A stretch of 64,000 bases of DNA from Alteribacter populi (GCF_002352765.1 NZ_KZ293963.1:1944368-2008367), one strand, 5' to 3'. Positions 43,145 to 51,981 are shown, counted from the first letter of the stretch. Translations and numbers: made by a program. Notes: generated by a model from the letters alone, not told the origin.

Positions 43145-43911
43145 CGGGCCTTTCGAAGCTCAAACGCAGTCAGCACGGCGTATCCCGCCAAGTCTTGCAC
43201 GGTATCTTCGAGGCTTTCCGCAACTTCCGTCTGATCGCCATCTTTTAACGTTTCCAATCGCGCCAGTTTATCGTCCATACGGATTAGCGCCGAGTCGATT
43301 CCGTAGCGTTCGAATTGCTTCGAAAAGCTGTCGCCATAGTCGCGATTCTTGCGGATGAGCAGAGTGGCGAGGTCTTGGCACACGTCATATATCGCCCGCT
43401 CATGGTCGTTGCGGAGAATACACGTCCGTTGTCCGATATCTTCGGTCACATCGGTAATATTCGCGTTCGCCACGGCAGGATCCGGCTCCTCTTCCGCGTC
43501 GTACACCGAATCACCGCGCCAAAAGTCGTAGGATTCTCCGACCGGGTGAGCATCCGCCCGAGGCTCGGCAATCTCCGCCACATCTTCGAGCCTGCCCGCC
43601 AGTGCGGCAAGTTCCCGCTTCATCTCCGCCTGTTCGCGGGCAACGTGCGCCAGGATGTCGGATAGGTCGCGGTCTTCTATCGGCTCGAGTACGCGGAACT
43701 CGTTGTTCGCAACTATAGCGAGTTCTTTTCCGCCGTAATTACCTTCCGGATGCCGAATGGAGATGACGCCTTTACCTCCCGCGTATACATCGAATACTTC
43801 TCCGTTCTCCCACCGTTTATCACACGTATTAACAACGATAATCTTATCCCCAACCTCCGCCTTCCTGTCCGCCTCTACGTAACGCACTCCGTCGATTTCG
43901 TGGAATTTCAT
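43141..43911 (-). CDS. DUF1599 (nucleotide modification-associated) protein with N-terminal SH3-like domain
   Basis: 256 residues. C-terminal block ICQDLATLL-type (VCQDLATLLIRKNRDYGDSFSKQFERYGIDSALIRMDDKLARLETL ... VQDLAGYAVL) is the DUF1599/Nmad1 pattern, a MazG-like all-alpha NTP-handling fold. Residues 1-75 look like a small beta barrel. Possible role in nucleotide housekeeping beside dUTPase and ThyX. AAAGGAGACGGTTAA precedes the ATG. Confidence 0.82.
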   Translation of the reverse strand: MKFHEIDGVRYVEADRKAEVGDKIIVVNTCDKRWENGEVFDVYAGGKGVISIRHPEGNYGGKELAIVANNEFRVLEPIEDRDLSDILAHVAREQAEMKRELAALAGRLEDVAEIAEPRADAHPVGESYDFWRGDSVYDAEEEPDPAVANANITDVTEDIGQRTCILRNDHERAIYDVCQDLATLLIRKNRDYGDSFSKQFERYGIDSALIRMDDKLARLETLKDGDQTEVAESLEDTVQDLAGYAVLTAFELRKAR

Positions 43912-44400
43912 TTAACCGTCTCCTTTCGTTATTACGCGCAACTCGACCGACTGCCGGCCGAACTGCCACGCGGTATCCGTGTCGCTTACGAGTAAATCGA
44001 TCATTTTTCCGTTAATTGCGCCGCCAGTGTCGAGCGCCTTCGCCTCGAACGTGGTACCATCGGACAGCCGCACTTCTACGACCGAGCCAAGCGGAATCAC
44101 GTCCGGGTCTGTCGCGACAATACGGCGGCCGCCTGGCGAATGAATCGTGTCGCTGACGTCATATCCAGTCGCGGTCACTCCGGTACATCCCGTGTCGCAA
44201 AAAGCAACGTAGGCGGTCGATTCGAACGTGCGCCAGTCGGGCTCGGGTTCCTCTTCGACTACCTCCGGGCTATGCGGATCAACTTCGACCGCCTCCGGCA
44301 TATGCTCGCCGTATATTACGGGCGATCCGTCTATTTCGCGGACTTCGTTCGTATCTATGCAGATTGGCGCAAGTGTTAGCGCGAGTATGACGTGTATAAT
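43912..44400 (-). CDS. Secreted 3D-domain protein, apparent ATT start
   Basis: 162 residues if started at ATT (44400), 7 nt after AAAGGG. This frame adds the signal-peptide-like sequence IHVILALTLAPICIDT, which the first ATG (44301) would lose. The C-terminal 3D domain has VATDPDVIPLGSVVEV, ALDTGGAINGKMIDLL with the conserved Asp residues. 3D domains occur in MltA-like cell-wall lytic and resuscitation proteins. It is unexpected inside an early nucleotide-metabolism operon; it may modify the wall from outside. Confidence 0.75.
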   Translation of the reverse strand: MIHVILALTLAPICIDTNEVREIDGSPVIYGEHMPEAVEVDPHSPEVVEEEPEPDWRTFESTAYVAFCDTGCTGVTATGYDVSDTIHSPGGRRIVATDPDVIPLGSVVEVRLSDGTTFEAKALDTGGAINGKMIDLLVSDTDTAWQFGRQSVELRVITKGDG

Positions 44401-44415
44401 CGAATCACCCTTTCG

Positions 44416-45219
44416 TTATGCTTCACCGAAGAATTGCGAAGTCCACGGTTCCACCGCGACAACCTCCGACTTTAGTGACTCCGCTAACTTCGCTATCTCG
44501 CCCTGCGCGCCTCTCCCCGGCTTCCTTTTCGCGTAGAAGTCGAGCAGCGCCCGGAGATTAACGGACATTACGAGATTACACGCAGCGGCATTCGGTAATA
44601 CTGAGCGGGCATCTTCGGCAGGCACTCCTGCTTTCCGTAATTTATCGTAAGCCCACTGTGCGTCTCCCATCGCTTCCTCGAATTGATCCCTCGCGGTAAG
44701 TTCCACGTAGAAGTCTCCGTCGTAATTACTCGGGTGCTTACGGTTGTCATTCGCAATACTATCCGGCACAACGTAGTCAAACCCGCCCGATTTATTCTCG
44801 CTACCGAATTTCACGTAACGTTGCGACTGGACGCTGAACGAGAAGCCCGCACGATGGCGCGTGAGTTGCGCAAGTAGCGCACGGCTTACGCCTTCGATCG
44901 TGAATGTGAACGTTAGGTGCTCGACGGTGCTTAGATGCTTACTGCGGAATATCATCCGGAGCAGCCGATCAGCGTCCGTGCCGCCTTCGCCGTCTGTCGC
45001 CTTCTTGCCGAAATACTTGGCGCCTTCCTTTGCGACGATTTCCGACGGCTTGTTCGCCGAGTAGCACGTTCGGATTGCGGAGAGTGCGACCGCCTGGCCG
45101 TCGGTTGCGTCGATCCCTTCGTCGAGGAACATCGCGTCCTCTTCGAATAATTTCTGCGTAAATTTCCCGCTCAACTGCGTATGCGCCATTAACGTAACGC
45201 TCATCGTTGTTTCCGCCAT
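44416..45219 (-). CDS. thyX: FAD-dependent thymidylate synthase ThyX
   Basis: 267 residues. The ThyX motif is LTRHRAGFSFSVQSQRYV near residue 120 (RHRxxSxxxxSxR type, here with Phe-Ser). FTFTIEGVSRALLAQLTRHR precedes it and RSVLPNAAACNLVMSVNLRALLDFYAKR is the C-terminal core. It methylates dUMP to dTMP with methylenetetrahydrofolate and NADPH, alongside dUTPase and the RNR. Confidence 0.92.
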   Translation of the reverse strand: MAETTMSVTLMAHTQLSGKFTQKLFEEDAMFLDEGIDATDGQAVALSAIRTCYSANKPSEIVAKEGAKYFGKKATDGEGGTDADRLLRMIFRSKHLSTVEHLTFTFTIEGVSRALLAQLTRHRAGFSFSVQSQRYVKFGSENKSGGFDYVVPDSIANDNRKHPSNYDGDFYVELTARDQFEEAMGDAQWAYDKLRKAGVPAEDARSVLPNAAACNLVMSVNLRALLDFYAKRKPGRGAQGEIAKLAESLKSEVVAVEPWTSQFFGEA

Positions 45220-45846
45220 TTATTCCGCCCCTTTCGTTGTGTAGCCGGATGAACCGAAGCCGCCTTCGCCACGATCTGTCGCGCCCAGTTTGTCCACTTC
45301 GATAAACTCCGCTTGCGGTACGCGGTTAAGTACCGCCTGCGCGATTTTGTCACCTTTACGGATGATGTACGTACCCTCGTCGTATAGATTGCCGCCGTCA
45401 TCCAGCGAAACCTTGCCGTCGATTCCACCAACCAGCGAAACGAATGGTTTTTCGGGTGGCTTATCCGCAATATTATCGACAATCACGCCAACCTCTCCGC
45501 GGTAGTTCGAATCCACCGTCCCCGGCGCATTAGATACGCGCAGATTCGTCTTCAGCGAAACGCCCGACCGTGGCCGCACCTGCATTTCGAAGCCTTCCGG
45601 AATCTCGAACGCCAGCCCCGTTTTGATTAGCGCAGTCTCGCCCGGCTCGATTACGGTGTCCTCTATCGCGACGAGATCGAAGCCTGCGTCGCCGTCGTGC
45701 GCATATGCCGGCATTTTTGCGTCCGGGTGCAGGCGCTTCACTTTTACCGGGATGGACTCCGCTTCATGCTTTTCGGCTTGCTTGCGCATATCCGCGTCAA
45801 TGTCCTCGTTCAGTCCCCACTTCAATTCGAATCTGCTTCCGTCCAT
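45220..45846 (-). CDS. dut: dUTPase (trimeric)
   Basis: 208 residues from ATG after AAGGAGCG (an in-frame ATG at 45891 would add 15). Motifs: AGFDLVA, RPRSGVSLK, GTVDSNYRGEVGVIV, KGDKIAQAVLNRV and RGEGGFGSSG, all five present. A segment of roughly 25 residues with GGIDGKVSLDDGG is inserted between motifs 3 and 4, and a charged N-terminal extension of about 40 residues is present. Both are unusual against the plain bacterial enzyme. It makes dUMP for ThyX. Confidence 0.9.
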   Translation of the reverse strand: MDGSRFELKWGLNEDIDADMRKQAEKHEAESIPVKVKRLHPDAKMPAYAHDGDAGFDLVAIEDTVIEPGETALIKTGLAFEIPEGFEMQVRPRSGVSLKTNLRVSNAPGTVDSNYRGEVGVIVDNIADKPPEKPFVSLVGGIDGKVSLDDGGNLYDEGTYIIRKGDKIAQAVLNRVPQAEFIEVDKLGATDRGEGGFGSSGYTTKGAE

Positions 45847-45917
45847 ATTACCGCGCTCCTTACTTCGTATTTGTTCGTCCATATCGCTCATTCCGTCAAC
45901 TTCCGGTCGGTTGTCGG

Positions 45918-46232
45918 TTATTCGTCAACGCGGCCTCGCGCGAACGTGAAGTCGTTGTCACGGAGTACCTGCGTAAGTACTTTGCCTACGCGGTTTACCG
46001 TATCTTCTTCGTGCTCCTCGAACCCTGCCTCGTACATTATCGCGTGTGTCAATTCGTGAATGAGTACGTCGAGCCGCTTTCCTTCCGATAAGCCCGCGTT
46101 CTGCAGTAGTATTTTCGTTTCGTTGTATCGAACCATTCCGATAAATCCGTCTGCTGCCGTGAGAGTGTCCGTCAATTCTACACTGTAATCGTTCGCGCCT
46201 ACTCGCAGTGTTTGCGGCAATTGCTTCGTCAT
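45918..46232 (-). CDS. Small HExxH metalloprotease-like protein
   Basis: 104 residues with LDVLIHELTHAIMYEAGFEEHEEDTVNRVGKVL: an HELTH zinc motif plus a downstream Glu, as in ImmA/IrrE or SprT-like peptidases of phages. There is no HTH. Its ATG overlaps the upstream stop. Targets unknown; possible turnover of a phage or host regulator. Confidence 0.75.
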   Translation of the reverse strand: MTKQLPQTLRVGANDYSVELTDTLTAADGFIGMVRYNETKILLQNAGLSEGKRLDVLIHELTHAIMYEAGFEEHEEDTVNRVGKVLTQVLRDNDFTFARGRVDE

Positions 46233-46690
46233 TCTCCGTCACCAGCCCATTTGCGGTAGTCCTCTACGTCCTGCTTCGTCTCCTCGATTACCTTCAATAG
46301 TTCGTCAATAACCGTTTGTTTCGCCCACTTGGGAATAAGTATCGAAGTGGTGCCCATTCCGGCGCTCATTTCGATAACGGCTTTCTTCTTGTCTGCGCGG
46401 AGGAAGTCGACGATCTTTTGCGCCTCGGTAAAGTCTGCGGAACCCCACAAGCTCTGACATTTACCCTTCGCGCAGATATGAATATTGAAGCTGTCCGGAT
46501 ACTTTCGGTGGTTACCGTAGTTGTCCATATAATGCACGTACTGAACAAAAACGGAAGCATCTTTCCGGAAATAATTAACGATTCTGTTGACGCGTTCCCA
46601 CGTCCGGTAAATAACGGTTAATACGGAATGGCCCGTCTTATTTTTCGCGATACGCTCAAGAAACCGCCAAAGCTTTCCGTCTTCTTTCAT
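46229..46690 (-). CDS. Phage protein of unknown function
   Basis: 153 residues, alpha/beta, with FNIHICAKGKCQSLWGSADFTEAQKIVDFLRADKKKAVIE. Start and stop overlap neighbours by 4 bp (ATGA), so it is tightly coupled in the operon. No family recognised. Confidence 0.7.
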   Translation of the reverse strand: MKEDGKLWRFLERIAKNKTGHSVLTVIYRTWERVNRIVNYFRKDASVFVQYVHYMDNYGNHRKYPDSFNIHICAKGKCQSLWGSADFTEAQKIVDFLRADKKKAVIEMSAGMGTTSILIPKWAKQTVIDELLKVIEETKQDVEDYRKWAGDGE

Positions 46691-46848
46691 TTACTCGTCC
46701 TCCCCGTATCGTCTTCCTCCGCTTCCTCTTCCGCCTGCCATTCGTCAAATTTCCGGCAGCAGTCCGCCTGTCCGCAGACGACGCCAATGTCGTCCACGAC
46801 CGTGAAACGAAGCCCGCAGACCGGGCAGATATCGGTTATTCTTCGCAT
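46687..46848 (-). CDS. Small zinc-ribbon protein
   Basis: 53 residues. CPVCGLRFTVVDDIGVVCGQADCC gives four or five Cys in a zinc-ribbon arrangement, then an acidic tail. AAAGGAGACGATAAC precedes the ATG and the TGA overlaps the next ATG. Function unknown. Confidence 0.72.
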   Translation of the reverse strand: MRRITDICPVCGLRFTVVDDIGVVCGQADCCRKFDEWQAEEEAEEDDTGRTSK

Positions 46849-46849
46849 G

Positions 46850-47011
46850 TTATCGTCTCCTTTTATCTCGGTTGATCAGGACGATTACGTCGACATAGCC
46901 GTCATTGGCGTTCGCTTTAATTTCGAGTTCTTCGATGCAATCGTCGAATTGCCGGATATAATCGATCGCTTCCTGCGCTAAACCTTCGCTACTTTGCGTA
47001 AATTTCGCCAT
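46850..47011 (-). CDS. Small protein of unknown function
   Basis: 53 residues: helical N-terminal part (SEGLAQEAIDYIRQFDDCIEELE) and a VDVIVLINRDKRRR end. AAAAGGAGGCGGAACCT precedes the ATG; stop lies 1 nt before the next start. It is the last gene before the AT-rich block. Confidence 0.7.
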   Translation of the reverse strand: MAKFTQSSEGLAQEAIDYIRQFDDCIEELEIKANANDGYVDVIVLINRDKRRR

Positions 47012-47054
47012 AGGTTCCGCCTCCTTTTGTTACGTGGAGTGATCGAACTGCGAA

Positions 47055-47670
47055 CTAAGCCGTTTTCTCTTTTTTGCTTTCTAATTGTTCTGCAACCATC
47101 TGTAAACCAACCCAATAAGCAATAAAACTACGTGGTAATCTTTTTCCGCAATCACTAATACAACTTGCAGCCTCGCCATCAAACCAACTTACATTTGAAT
47201 TTTCCCAAATTGAAAATACTGCTTTTTCAAAGTGATCTTGTAAATCCCAATTTCTAGCTGCGTAAAGAAGTTCTTCATAAAGTTCATTATCATCTTCGCT
47301 TAGTTGGTCGAAATGACTTACATCGCACCAATCAAAGATATATTCTTCTATCTGTTCTTGAGCAAGAGTATAATCGAAATCCCATCTTCTTCTTTCATAG
47401 GCTGACAACTTACCAGTAAAATAAGATAGGTCAAAATCTTTAATGTTTTCAAATGTTGCTTGGCAAGTTAAAGAATATGCCGCATCTCCTAAATCACCAG
47501 TAACGAAAACCATATTATCTGATAAAATATAATCAACTTGGTACATCCTAGTTCCTTTTTCTCCCCATGAAATACGTTGAAATCCGTTCTCGCCTTCGAT
47601 TCTTTTTATTACGTGATTATCAAACCAACGTTCACGAATTTCTTTTTTTTGCATCCTCTAAATAATCCAT
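47055..47670 (-). pseudogene. Hypothetical protein gene with a frameshift in an A8 tract
   Basis: The good leader AAGGAGGAATTAAAA points to ATG at 47670 (MDYLEDAKK...), but that frame stops after 12 codons. The long frame (47654-47055, 199 residues) lacks a spaced Shine-Dalgarno and begins inside the same stretch. Removing one A from the A8 run (47643-47650 as Ts on plus) joins them as MDYLEDAKKEIRERWFDNHV. Either a decayed gene, a sequencing indel, or slippage-dependent expression. The product is acidic, with Trp-rich segments; no family recognised. AT-rich cargo. Confidence 0.6.
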
Positions 47671-47713
47671 TTTTAATTCCTCCTTATGTCGCAGTTTCCT
47701 TCTACTGCTCACC

Positions 47714-47953
47714 CTAAACAACAACTACACTATCTTCTGTTTTACAGTTGGGACATATCTCCCTAAACTTGATAATATTATTAGGGCTATCTCTTGAGTC
47801 TTTGCCCAAGAAGGTATCAATAGGATTAAAAGGTATCCACTCCAAATCAGTTCGCTTTCCTGAGAATTTACACTTTTCACATAAAACAAATTTTCCTAAT
47901 GCAGTCAGAGGTATCGCCACCTTTTCTTTAAGTACATAGTTTCCACTCGACAT
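47714..47953 (-). CDS. Small zinc-ribbon protein, AT-rich cargo
   Basis: 79 residues. Two Cys pairs, FVLCEKCKFSGK and REICPNCKTEDS, 44 residues apart, would form a zinc ribbon. No clear ribosome binding site beyond GGAATG. Much more AT-rich than flanking phage genes. Function unknown. Confidence 0.6.
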   Translation of the reverse strand: MSSGNYVLKEKVAIPLTALGKFVLCEKCKFSGKRTDLEWIPFNPIDTFLGKDSRDSPNNIIKFREICPNCKTEDSVVVV

Positions 47954-47971
47954 TCCGTATGTCTGAGCCGT

Positions 47972-48136
47972 TTACTGACTTTGTTTCATACGTTTTAATA
48001 TTTCTTTCTCTACCTCATTCAATCGTTCTAAATACTGAAATGTTTTGTTAGTGATAAGTTCGCCACTTGCTATGACTACACAAGTTTTGTACTCTTTTAA
48101 TAAAACTTCATTCGATAAAGTTGCAATCGTAATCAT
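47972..48136 (-). CDS. Small protein of unknown function, AT-rich cargo
   Basis: 54 residues (MITIATLSNEVLLKEYKTCV...), ending in an amphipathic helix LERLNEVEKEILKRMKQ. AAGGAGTTGATTAG precedes the ATG. Part of the AT-rich block 47.0-48.3 kb. Confidence 0.6.
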   Translation of the reverse strand: MITIATLSNEVLLKEYKTCVVIASGELITNKTFQYLERLNEVEKEILKRMKQSQ

Positions 48137-48161
48137 CTAATCAACTCCTTCATAGTTTCCC

Positions 48162-48290
48162 TCAATCCGATATCCTAACTTTGTCATTTACATGTCCGCA
48201 TATCTTACAAACTTTTTTGTGCGTAAACCAACCTACGTCTAAAATTTTTTACTAATTCATATTCATGCCTATGGTCACTTTTTTAGACAT
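48162..48290 (-). pseudogene. Degraded small zinc-binding protein gene
   Basis: A strong AAGGAGGATGGAGTTAA leads to ATG at 48290, but the frame stops after 12 codons (TAG TAA). A second frame reads DHRHEYELVKN and a third reads LDVGWFTHKKVCKICGHVND. Two single-base changes at A6 runs would give one continuous product with a CKICGH zinc motif. Same type of lesion as the 47055 gene. Confidence 0.5.
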
Positions 48291-48323
48291 TTAACTCCAT
48301 CCTCCTTAGTGAACAGTTTCGCT

Positions 48324-48974
48324 CTACCACGTAAGCTCGTCGGCATGTTGCGCCAATGGACTACGAAAATTCTCGGTCAACTCGCAAACCTGCGCGTACG
48401 GCTGATTGCGGAACCATTCGAGGTAAGGTTCGAAACCGCTCTTTGCCGGATTCTTTAAATCGCATTGGCCGGTATGTCCGATCATTACGACTTTCGTATT
48501 ACGGTGAATTCGCGTCAGCAGCTTCTTTAACTCTCCGCGAGTCAGGTTCTGCGCCTCGTCAATAATAACGGTCGAGCCGATAATATTCGTACCGCGGACG
48601 AACGTATGCGACTTGGCGCGTATCCACGTCTGGTCGTTAATCATGTCCGGATTGCGTTCGCGGTATAAAGCGAATCGGGCGTCCTCGTTAATGGCGTCGA
48701 GCGCGTCGAGTAGCGGCTGGATATATTTCTCCTCCTTCTCCTCGACCGTGCCCGGCGTGTGTCCGATTGCGCCTTCCTCCACCGGCGAGAACGTGTATAT
48801 CATCGGCTGGTCGAGAAGTTTCGCAACGGCAACGGCGAGCGTCGTTTTACCCGTGCCGCCTTTCGCGTTGACGATCGTCAACTGATTGTCGAAAATGGAA
48901 TCGACGTAGGTGCGCTGCTCGTCGGTTAACTTTTCCGCGAATCCGAAGAACATCGAGTCTTTTGGTAACGGCAT
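48324..48974 (-). CDS. phoH: PhoH-like ATPase
   Basis: 216 residues. Walker A NAKGGTGKTT at about 35-44, Walker B STVIIDEAQNLTRGELKKLLTRI at about 134, and a sensor HTGQCDL. It is the PhoH/PhoH2-type RecA-like domain without an N-terminal PIN or KH domain. Phage PhoH proteins are common in early operons and are suspected to act as RNA or DNA helicases; the role is not settled. Confidence 0.87.
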   Translation of the reverse strand: MPLPKDSMFFGFAEKLTDEQRTYVDSIFDNQLTIVNAKGGTGKTTLAVAVAKLLDQPMIYTFSPVEEGAIGHTPGTVEEKEEKYIQPLLDALDAINEDARFALYRERNPDMINDQTWIRAKSHTFVRGTNIIGSTVIIDEAQNLTRGELKKLLTRIHRNTKVVMIGHTGQCDLKNPAKSGFEPYLEWFRNQPYAQVCELTENFRSPLAQHADELTW

Positions 48975-49303
48975 TAGTCCGCCTCCCTAACTTCGTAAAT
49001 TTCGCCACGATTGCCGGTGATTTCGTAGCCTTGTTCGTATACTTCGTTATAGTCCGTGATGATGACTTCGTATGTGACGGTCGGCTCCGATGTGATTCCG
49101 AAATATATACCGAGCCACCCCGCTGTGGAAAATACAGTAAAAATAAAGATTGCTCCCAACGCTTCCGAGTCAAACTTACGCTCTATAATCATGATGACGG
49201 TGTACAGAACAATCAAACCAGTAAAAACCGGCCCGAAAAAACTTCCGAAAATAACCCCAAGCCAAAACTCGGTATTACTTACGCTTTCCGCGAGTATTTC
49301 CAT
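48974..49303 (-). CDS. Two-TM membrane protein
   Basis: 109 residues with membrane segments at about 12-38 and 47-68 and a polar beta-like C-terminal tail (TYEVIITDYNEVYEQGYEI). CGGAGGTGTTCGG precedes the ATG, and the stop overlaps the PhoH start. No family recognised. Confidence 0.7.
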   Translation of the reverse strand: MEILAESVSNTEFWLGVIFGSFFGPVFTGLIVLYTVIMIIERKFDSEALGAIFIFTVFSTAGWLGIYFGITSEPTVTYEVIITDYNEVYEQGYEITGNRGEIYEVREAD

Positions 49304-49337
49304 CCGAACACCTCCGGACGGGGCTCCGAGGCCCCGC

Positions 49338-51650
49338 TTATTTTATCGGACAAGATCCGCCTACACATTCCATCGAATTGTCCGTCGTATCGTCGTCTTC
49401 TGCGGCAACCTCTCCGCTCATTACCTCCCACGGCTTCGCGGTTAGTTTCGCGGTCATTTCGATATACTGGTCCTCCGTGATTTCCTCGAGCGGCATCTGC
49501 GGATACGTATCGGTAGCGTGCGGCAGAAGGGACGTCGACTTGATCACGCCTTTGTAGCGGTCAAGGATGTCGGTAATCTCGTCGATAATCCGGTCCTCGT
49601 CGCGTTTATCTACGACCAGCTTCGGTTCGCCGAACTTATTCAGCAGCTTCGTGCCGTCGTGGAAGTATACCGGCCGCGGTGTCGGCTTCTTAAATGATAG
49701 CGTCGCGGATACGGCGTTATCGGACCAGTACGTCGCGAGTATCGCCTGCAGCGCCGCCTGCTCTTTGAGCGGTACATCTCCTGCGGACTGGAAATCGGCG
49801 TGGTCGGCGGTTGGCGACTTGACCGGGAACTCCACGACGATCGTGTGGTCGTCATATACCGGCTTTCCGTCGCTATCGAATCCTTTTACCGCAGGCTCCA
49901 TTGAGTATCCGCAGTCTAGCAGCACCGGAACGAGCGGCGCGTTCGACGCCATGCGGATCCGGCGGATGATATATCGCGACCAGTGGAAATGTTGTCCGGG
50001 TGATACGCCCATGAGCAGCGAAACAGTCCCGGACGGCTTAACGGTTGTCACCTTAATAGACGGATTCGCGTTCAGTTCTTTCGCGTGACTTTCGTTACTT
50101 GCGCGAACAAACCGATAAAGCCTATCGAGTTCCTTCGTTACTCCGTGGTCGAACACCGCTTCGTCCCTGTCAAAACCGGCAATGGCTTTCCGTCCGAATC
50201 GCATAAGCACCCAGTCGGTAATACCGGTAATTCCTACGCCGAGCCTGCGGTGTCTGTATACTACGTCGCGGGTGGCGTCCCATTCGTATTGACGGAAAGT
50301 AATACGGTAGGCGTATCGCGTAGCCAGGTACGCAGCCTCTTCGTAAAGTGATTCGGTATCAATTCCGGCTTGGATTCGTTCGTGGATCCGCGGCAGGTTG
50401 ATTTCGAATAGGTTACACGGACTGGCGTTCGGTAGCGTGATTTCTCCGCAGGGGTTAAATCCTTCGACTTCGCCGTCCACGTTCTCGATATAGCCGTCGA
50501 TGATACGTCCGTAGTGCTTCGACAGTTCCGTATTCGTGTATCCGGGCTCTCCGTTATAGAAGATATTCACGGCTAGATTGCGCAGCTCCTCGCGCTCCGT
50601 ATCGATGCCGATATCGACGCTGTTGTTCGAAGCCCATCGCCACTGACTCGCAACCTTGTTCTTTTCGAGCGAATAGTTTTTCGATTCGATATAGTCCTGA
50701 TCGTCTTTGTCTCCGATGAGGATAAGTGCCGTACGACGCACATTCCCGGCCACGACACAGCACCCGATGTTCTGCACAACGTCGCCCCACTCCGTCGGCG
50801 AAACGTAGTCGTTTACGCGGTTATTAAGGATATTATTTACCTTCGTAAGCATGTCGACGAGCGGTGCCGGCCCGCTGGCAATTCCGCCGAAGCCCTTAAT
50901 CTCGGAACCTCGCGGTCGTACATTCGAAATGTCAATCGCAAAATACTCAACGCCGTTATAATGCGCGTCAATAACGTCACCGAGCGCAGCCGCCCATCCC
51001 TGTCGCGAATCCTCGACTTTAAGTCGGATATCGTTGAATCCTTCCTCGGAATACACGCCCAGTCTCTCCACTTCGTCGAAATCGTCGTGGTACGGATCGC
51101 AGATAAATTCGATATCGAGGTGGTTACTCACTTTCGGCATCTTGTCGACATGCTTGCGCTGCACGTTAATGCCGACGCCTCCGCCTTTCATCGCCTGGTC
51201 GAACGTAAACACTGCCGGAAAGCTCGGGCGCAGCTCCCCGCCGTTCTCGTACGCTTGCGGTCGCATCGAAACGGACCAGCAGTTATTTTCCGCGTCGCCC
51301 ACCTTTTCCGCGTATTTCGTGCCGCTCATCCACAGCCCGCGCCCTGGCGGAAGGATTACGAGGTTGAACGCAAGGTGGTAAAACCGTTCCATTTCCGTGT
51401 TCAGTCGGTCGAGCGCTTCGTCCGTTAGCTTGCCGATTTCTTCGAGCCGTTGCGCTTCGATCCGGAAGTTACCCTCGGTAAACCGCTGCACTGTTTCGTC
51501 CCACCGTTCGAGGTTTCCGTCGTCCTTTTTGCGGGCATATGTGCGCAGATATACGATATACCCGAGTCCTCCGAATCCCCACTTCGGCTGCTTTCCGCGA
51601 TACTCGTTTAGAAAATCATCGGTTAGTCTTACGTTACTTACCTTCGTCAA
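49338..51650 (-). CDS. nrdJ: Class II (B12-dependent) ribonucleoside-triphosphate reductase
   Basis: 770 residues from TTG after AAGGGG, close to the 739 of the monomeric Lactobacillus leichmannii enzyme. The thiyl-radical region is FNPCGEITL; GCCVVAGNVRR and NNCWSV supply redox cysteines, and the C-terminal shuttle is CVGGSCPIK. FDQAMKGGGVGINV and VKPSGTVSLLMGVSPGQHFHWSR are typical of the monomeric RTPR type. It makes dNTPs for phage replication and needs adenosylcobalamin from the host, with the phage thioredoxin as a possible reductant. Intact, no intron or intein. Confidence 0.9.
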   Translation of the reverse strand: MTKVSNVRLTDDFLNEYRGKQPKWGFGGLGYIVYLRTYARKKDDGNLERWDETVQRFTEGNFRIEAQRLEEIGKLTDEALDRLNTEMERFYHLAFNLVILPPGRGLWMSGTKYAEKVGDAENNCWSVSMRPQAYENGGELRPSFPAVFTFDQAMKGGGVGINVQRKHVDKMPKVSNHLDIEFICDPYHDDFDEVERLGVYSEEGFNDIRLKVEDSRQGWAAALGDVIDAHYNGVEYFAIDISNVRPRGSEIKGFGGIASGPAPLVDMLTKVNNILNNRVNDYVSPTEWGDVVQNIGCCVVAGNVRRTALILIGDKDDQDYIESKNYSLEKNKVASQWRWASNNSVDIGIDTEREELRNLAVNIFYNGEPGYTNTELSKHYGRIIDGYIENVDGEVEGFNPCGEITLPNASPCNLFEINLPRIHERIQAGIDTESLYEEAAYLATRYAYRITFRQYEWDATRDVVYRHRRLGVGITGITDWVLMRFGRKAIAGFDRDEAVFDHGVTKELDRLYRFVRASNESHAKELNANPSIKVTTVKPSGTVSLLMGVSPGQHFHWSRYIIRRIRMASNAPLVPVLLDCGYSMEPAVKGFDSDGKPVYDDHTIVVEFPVKSPTADHADFQSAGDVPLKEQAALQAILATYWSDNAVSATLSFKKPTPRPVYFHDGTKLLNKFGEPKLVVDKRDEDRIIDEITDILDRYKGVIKSTSLLPHATDTYPQMPLEEITEDQYIEMTAKLTAKPWEVMSGEVAAEDDDTTDNSMECVGGSCPIK

Positions 51651-51667
51651 ATTACCGTCCCCTTCCG

Positions 51668-51817
51668 TTAGTTAAATACGATGTAAACCAGCGGCACTAC
51701 GAGCATGACGCACGCCACGTAAATTTCCGTGTTCTTTTCGCCTTCCTGCGCGTTGGTGGCCGTTGCGTACGTTAGATACGCGAGGAATACGATTGATACG
51801 ATTTTTAGTAACGTCAT
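51668..51817 (-). CDS. Small membrane protein
   Basis: 49 residues (MTLLKIVSIVFLAYLTYATA...), two hydrophobic segments separated by NAQEGEKNTE. AAAGGGGTC precedes the ATG, which overlaps the upstream TGA (ATGA). Function unknown. Confidence 0.65.
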   Translation of the reverse strand: MTLLKIVSIVFLAYLTYATATNAQEGEKNTEIYVACVMLVVPLVYIVFN

Positions 51818-51981
51818 TTCCGACCCCTTTCCGCGATTTCCTTCGTATGGTAGGCGATATTTATTACCGCGAAAAGAGCCAGCGCCAAGCATCCGAAGAA
51901 TCCTGCCGTCGAAACACTTTCGGTCCCCACGCCGATCAGTACGGCGATTATCGCGGCTATAACGTAATCATGTGCGTACAT
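51814..51981 (-). CDS. Small two-TM membrane protein
   Basis: 55 residues (MYAHDYVIAAIIAVLIGVGT...) with membrane segments at about 7-19 and 27-43 and a basic end. GGAGGCGGAGTAA precedes the ATG. Coupled to the next small membrane gene; the pair may form a membrane complex. Confidence 0.65.
   Translation of the reverse strand: MYAHDYVIAAIIAVLIGVGTESVSTAGFFGCLALALFAVINIAYHTKEIAERGRK

Noticed and set aside
49567..50088. 173-residue plus-strand ORF (and neighbours 50961-51428, 51034-51381)
   Set aside because: Antisense shadows of the well-conserved RNR gene.
49338..51650. Intron or intein in the RNR, polymerase or terminase genes
   Set aside because: All three frames are continuous with motifs in order and normal lengths.
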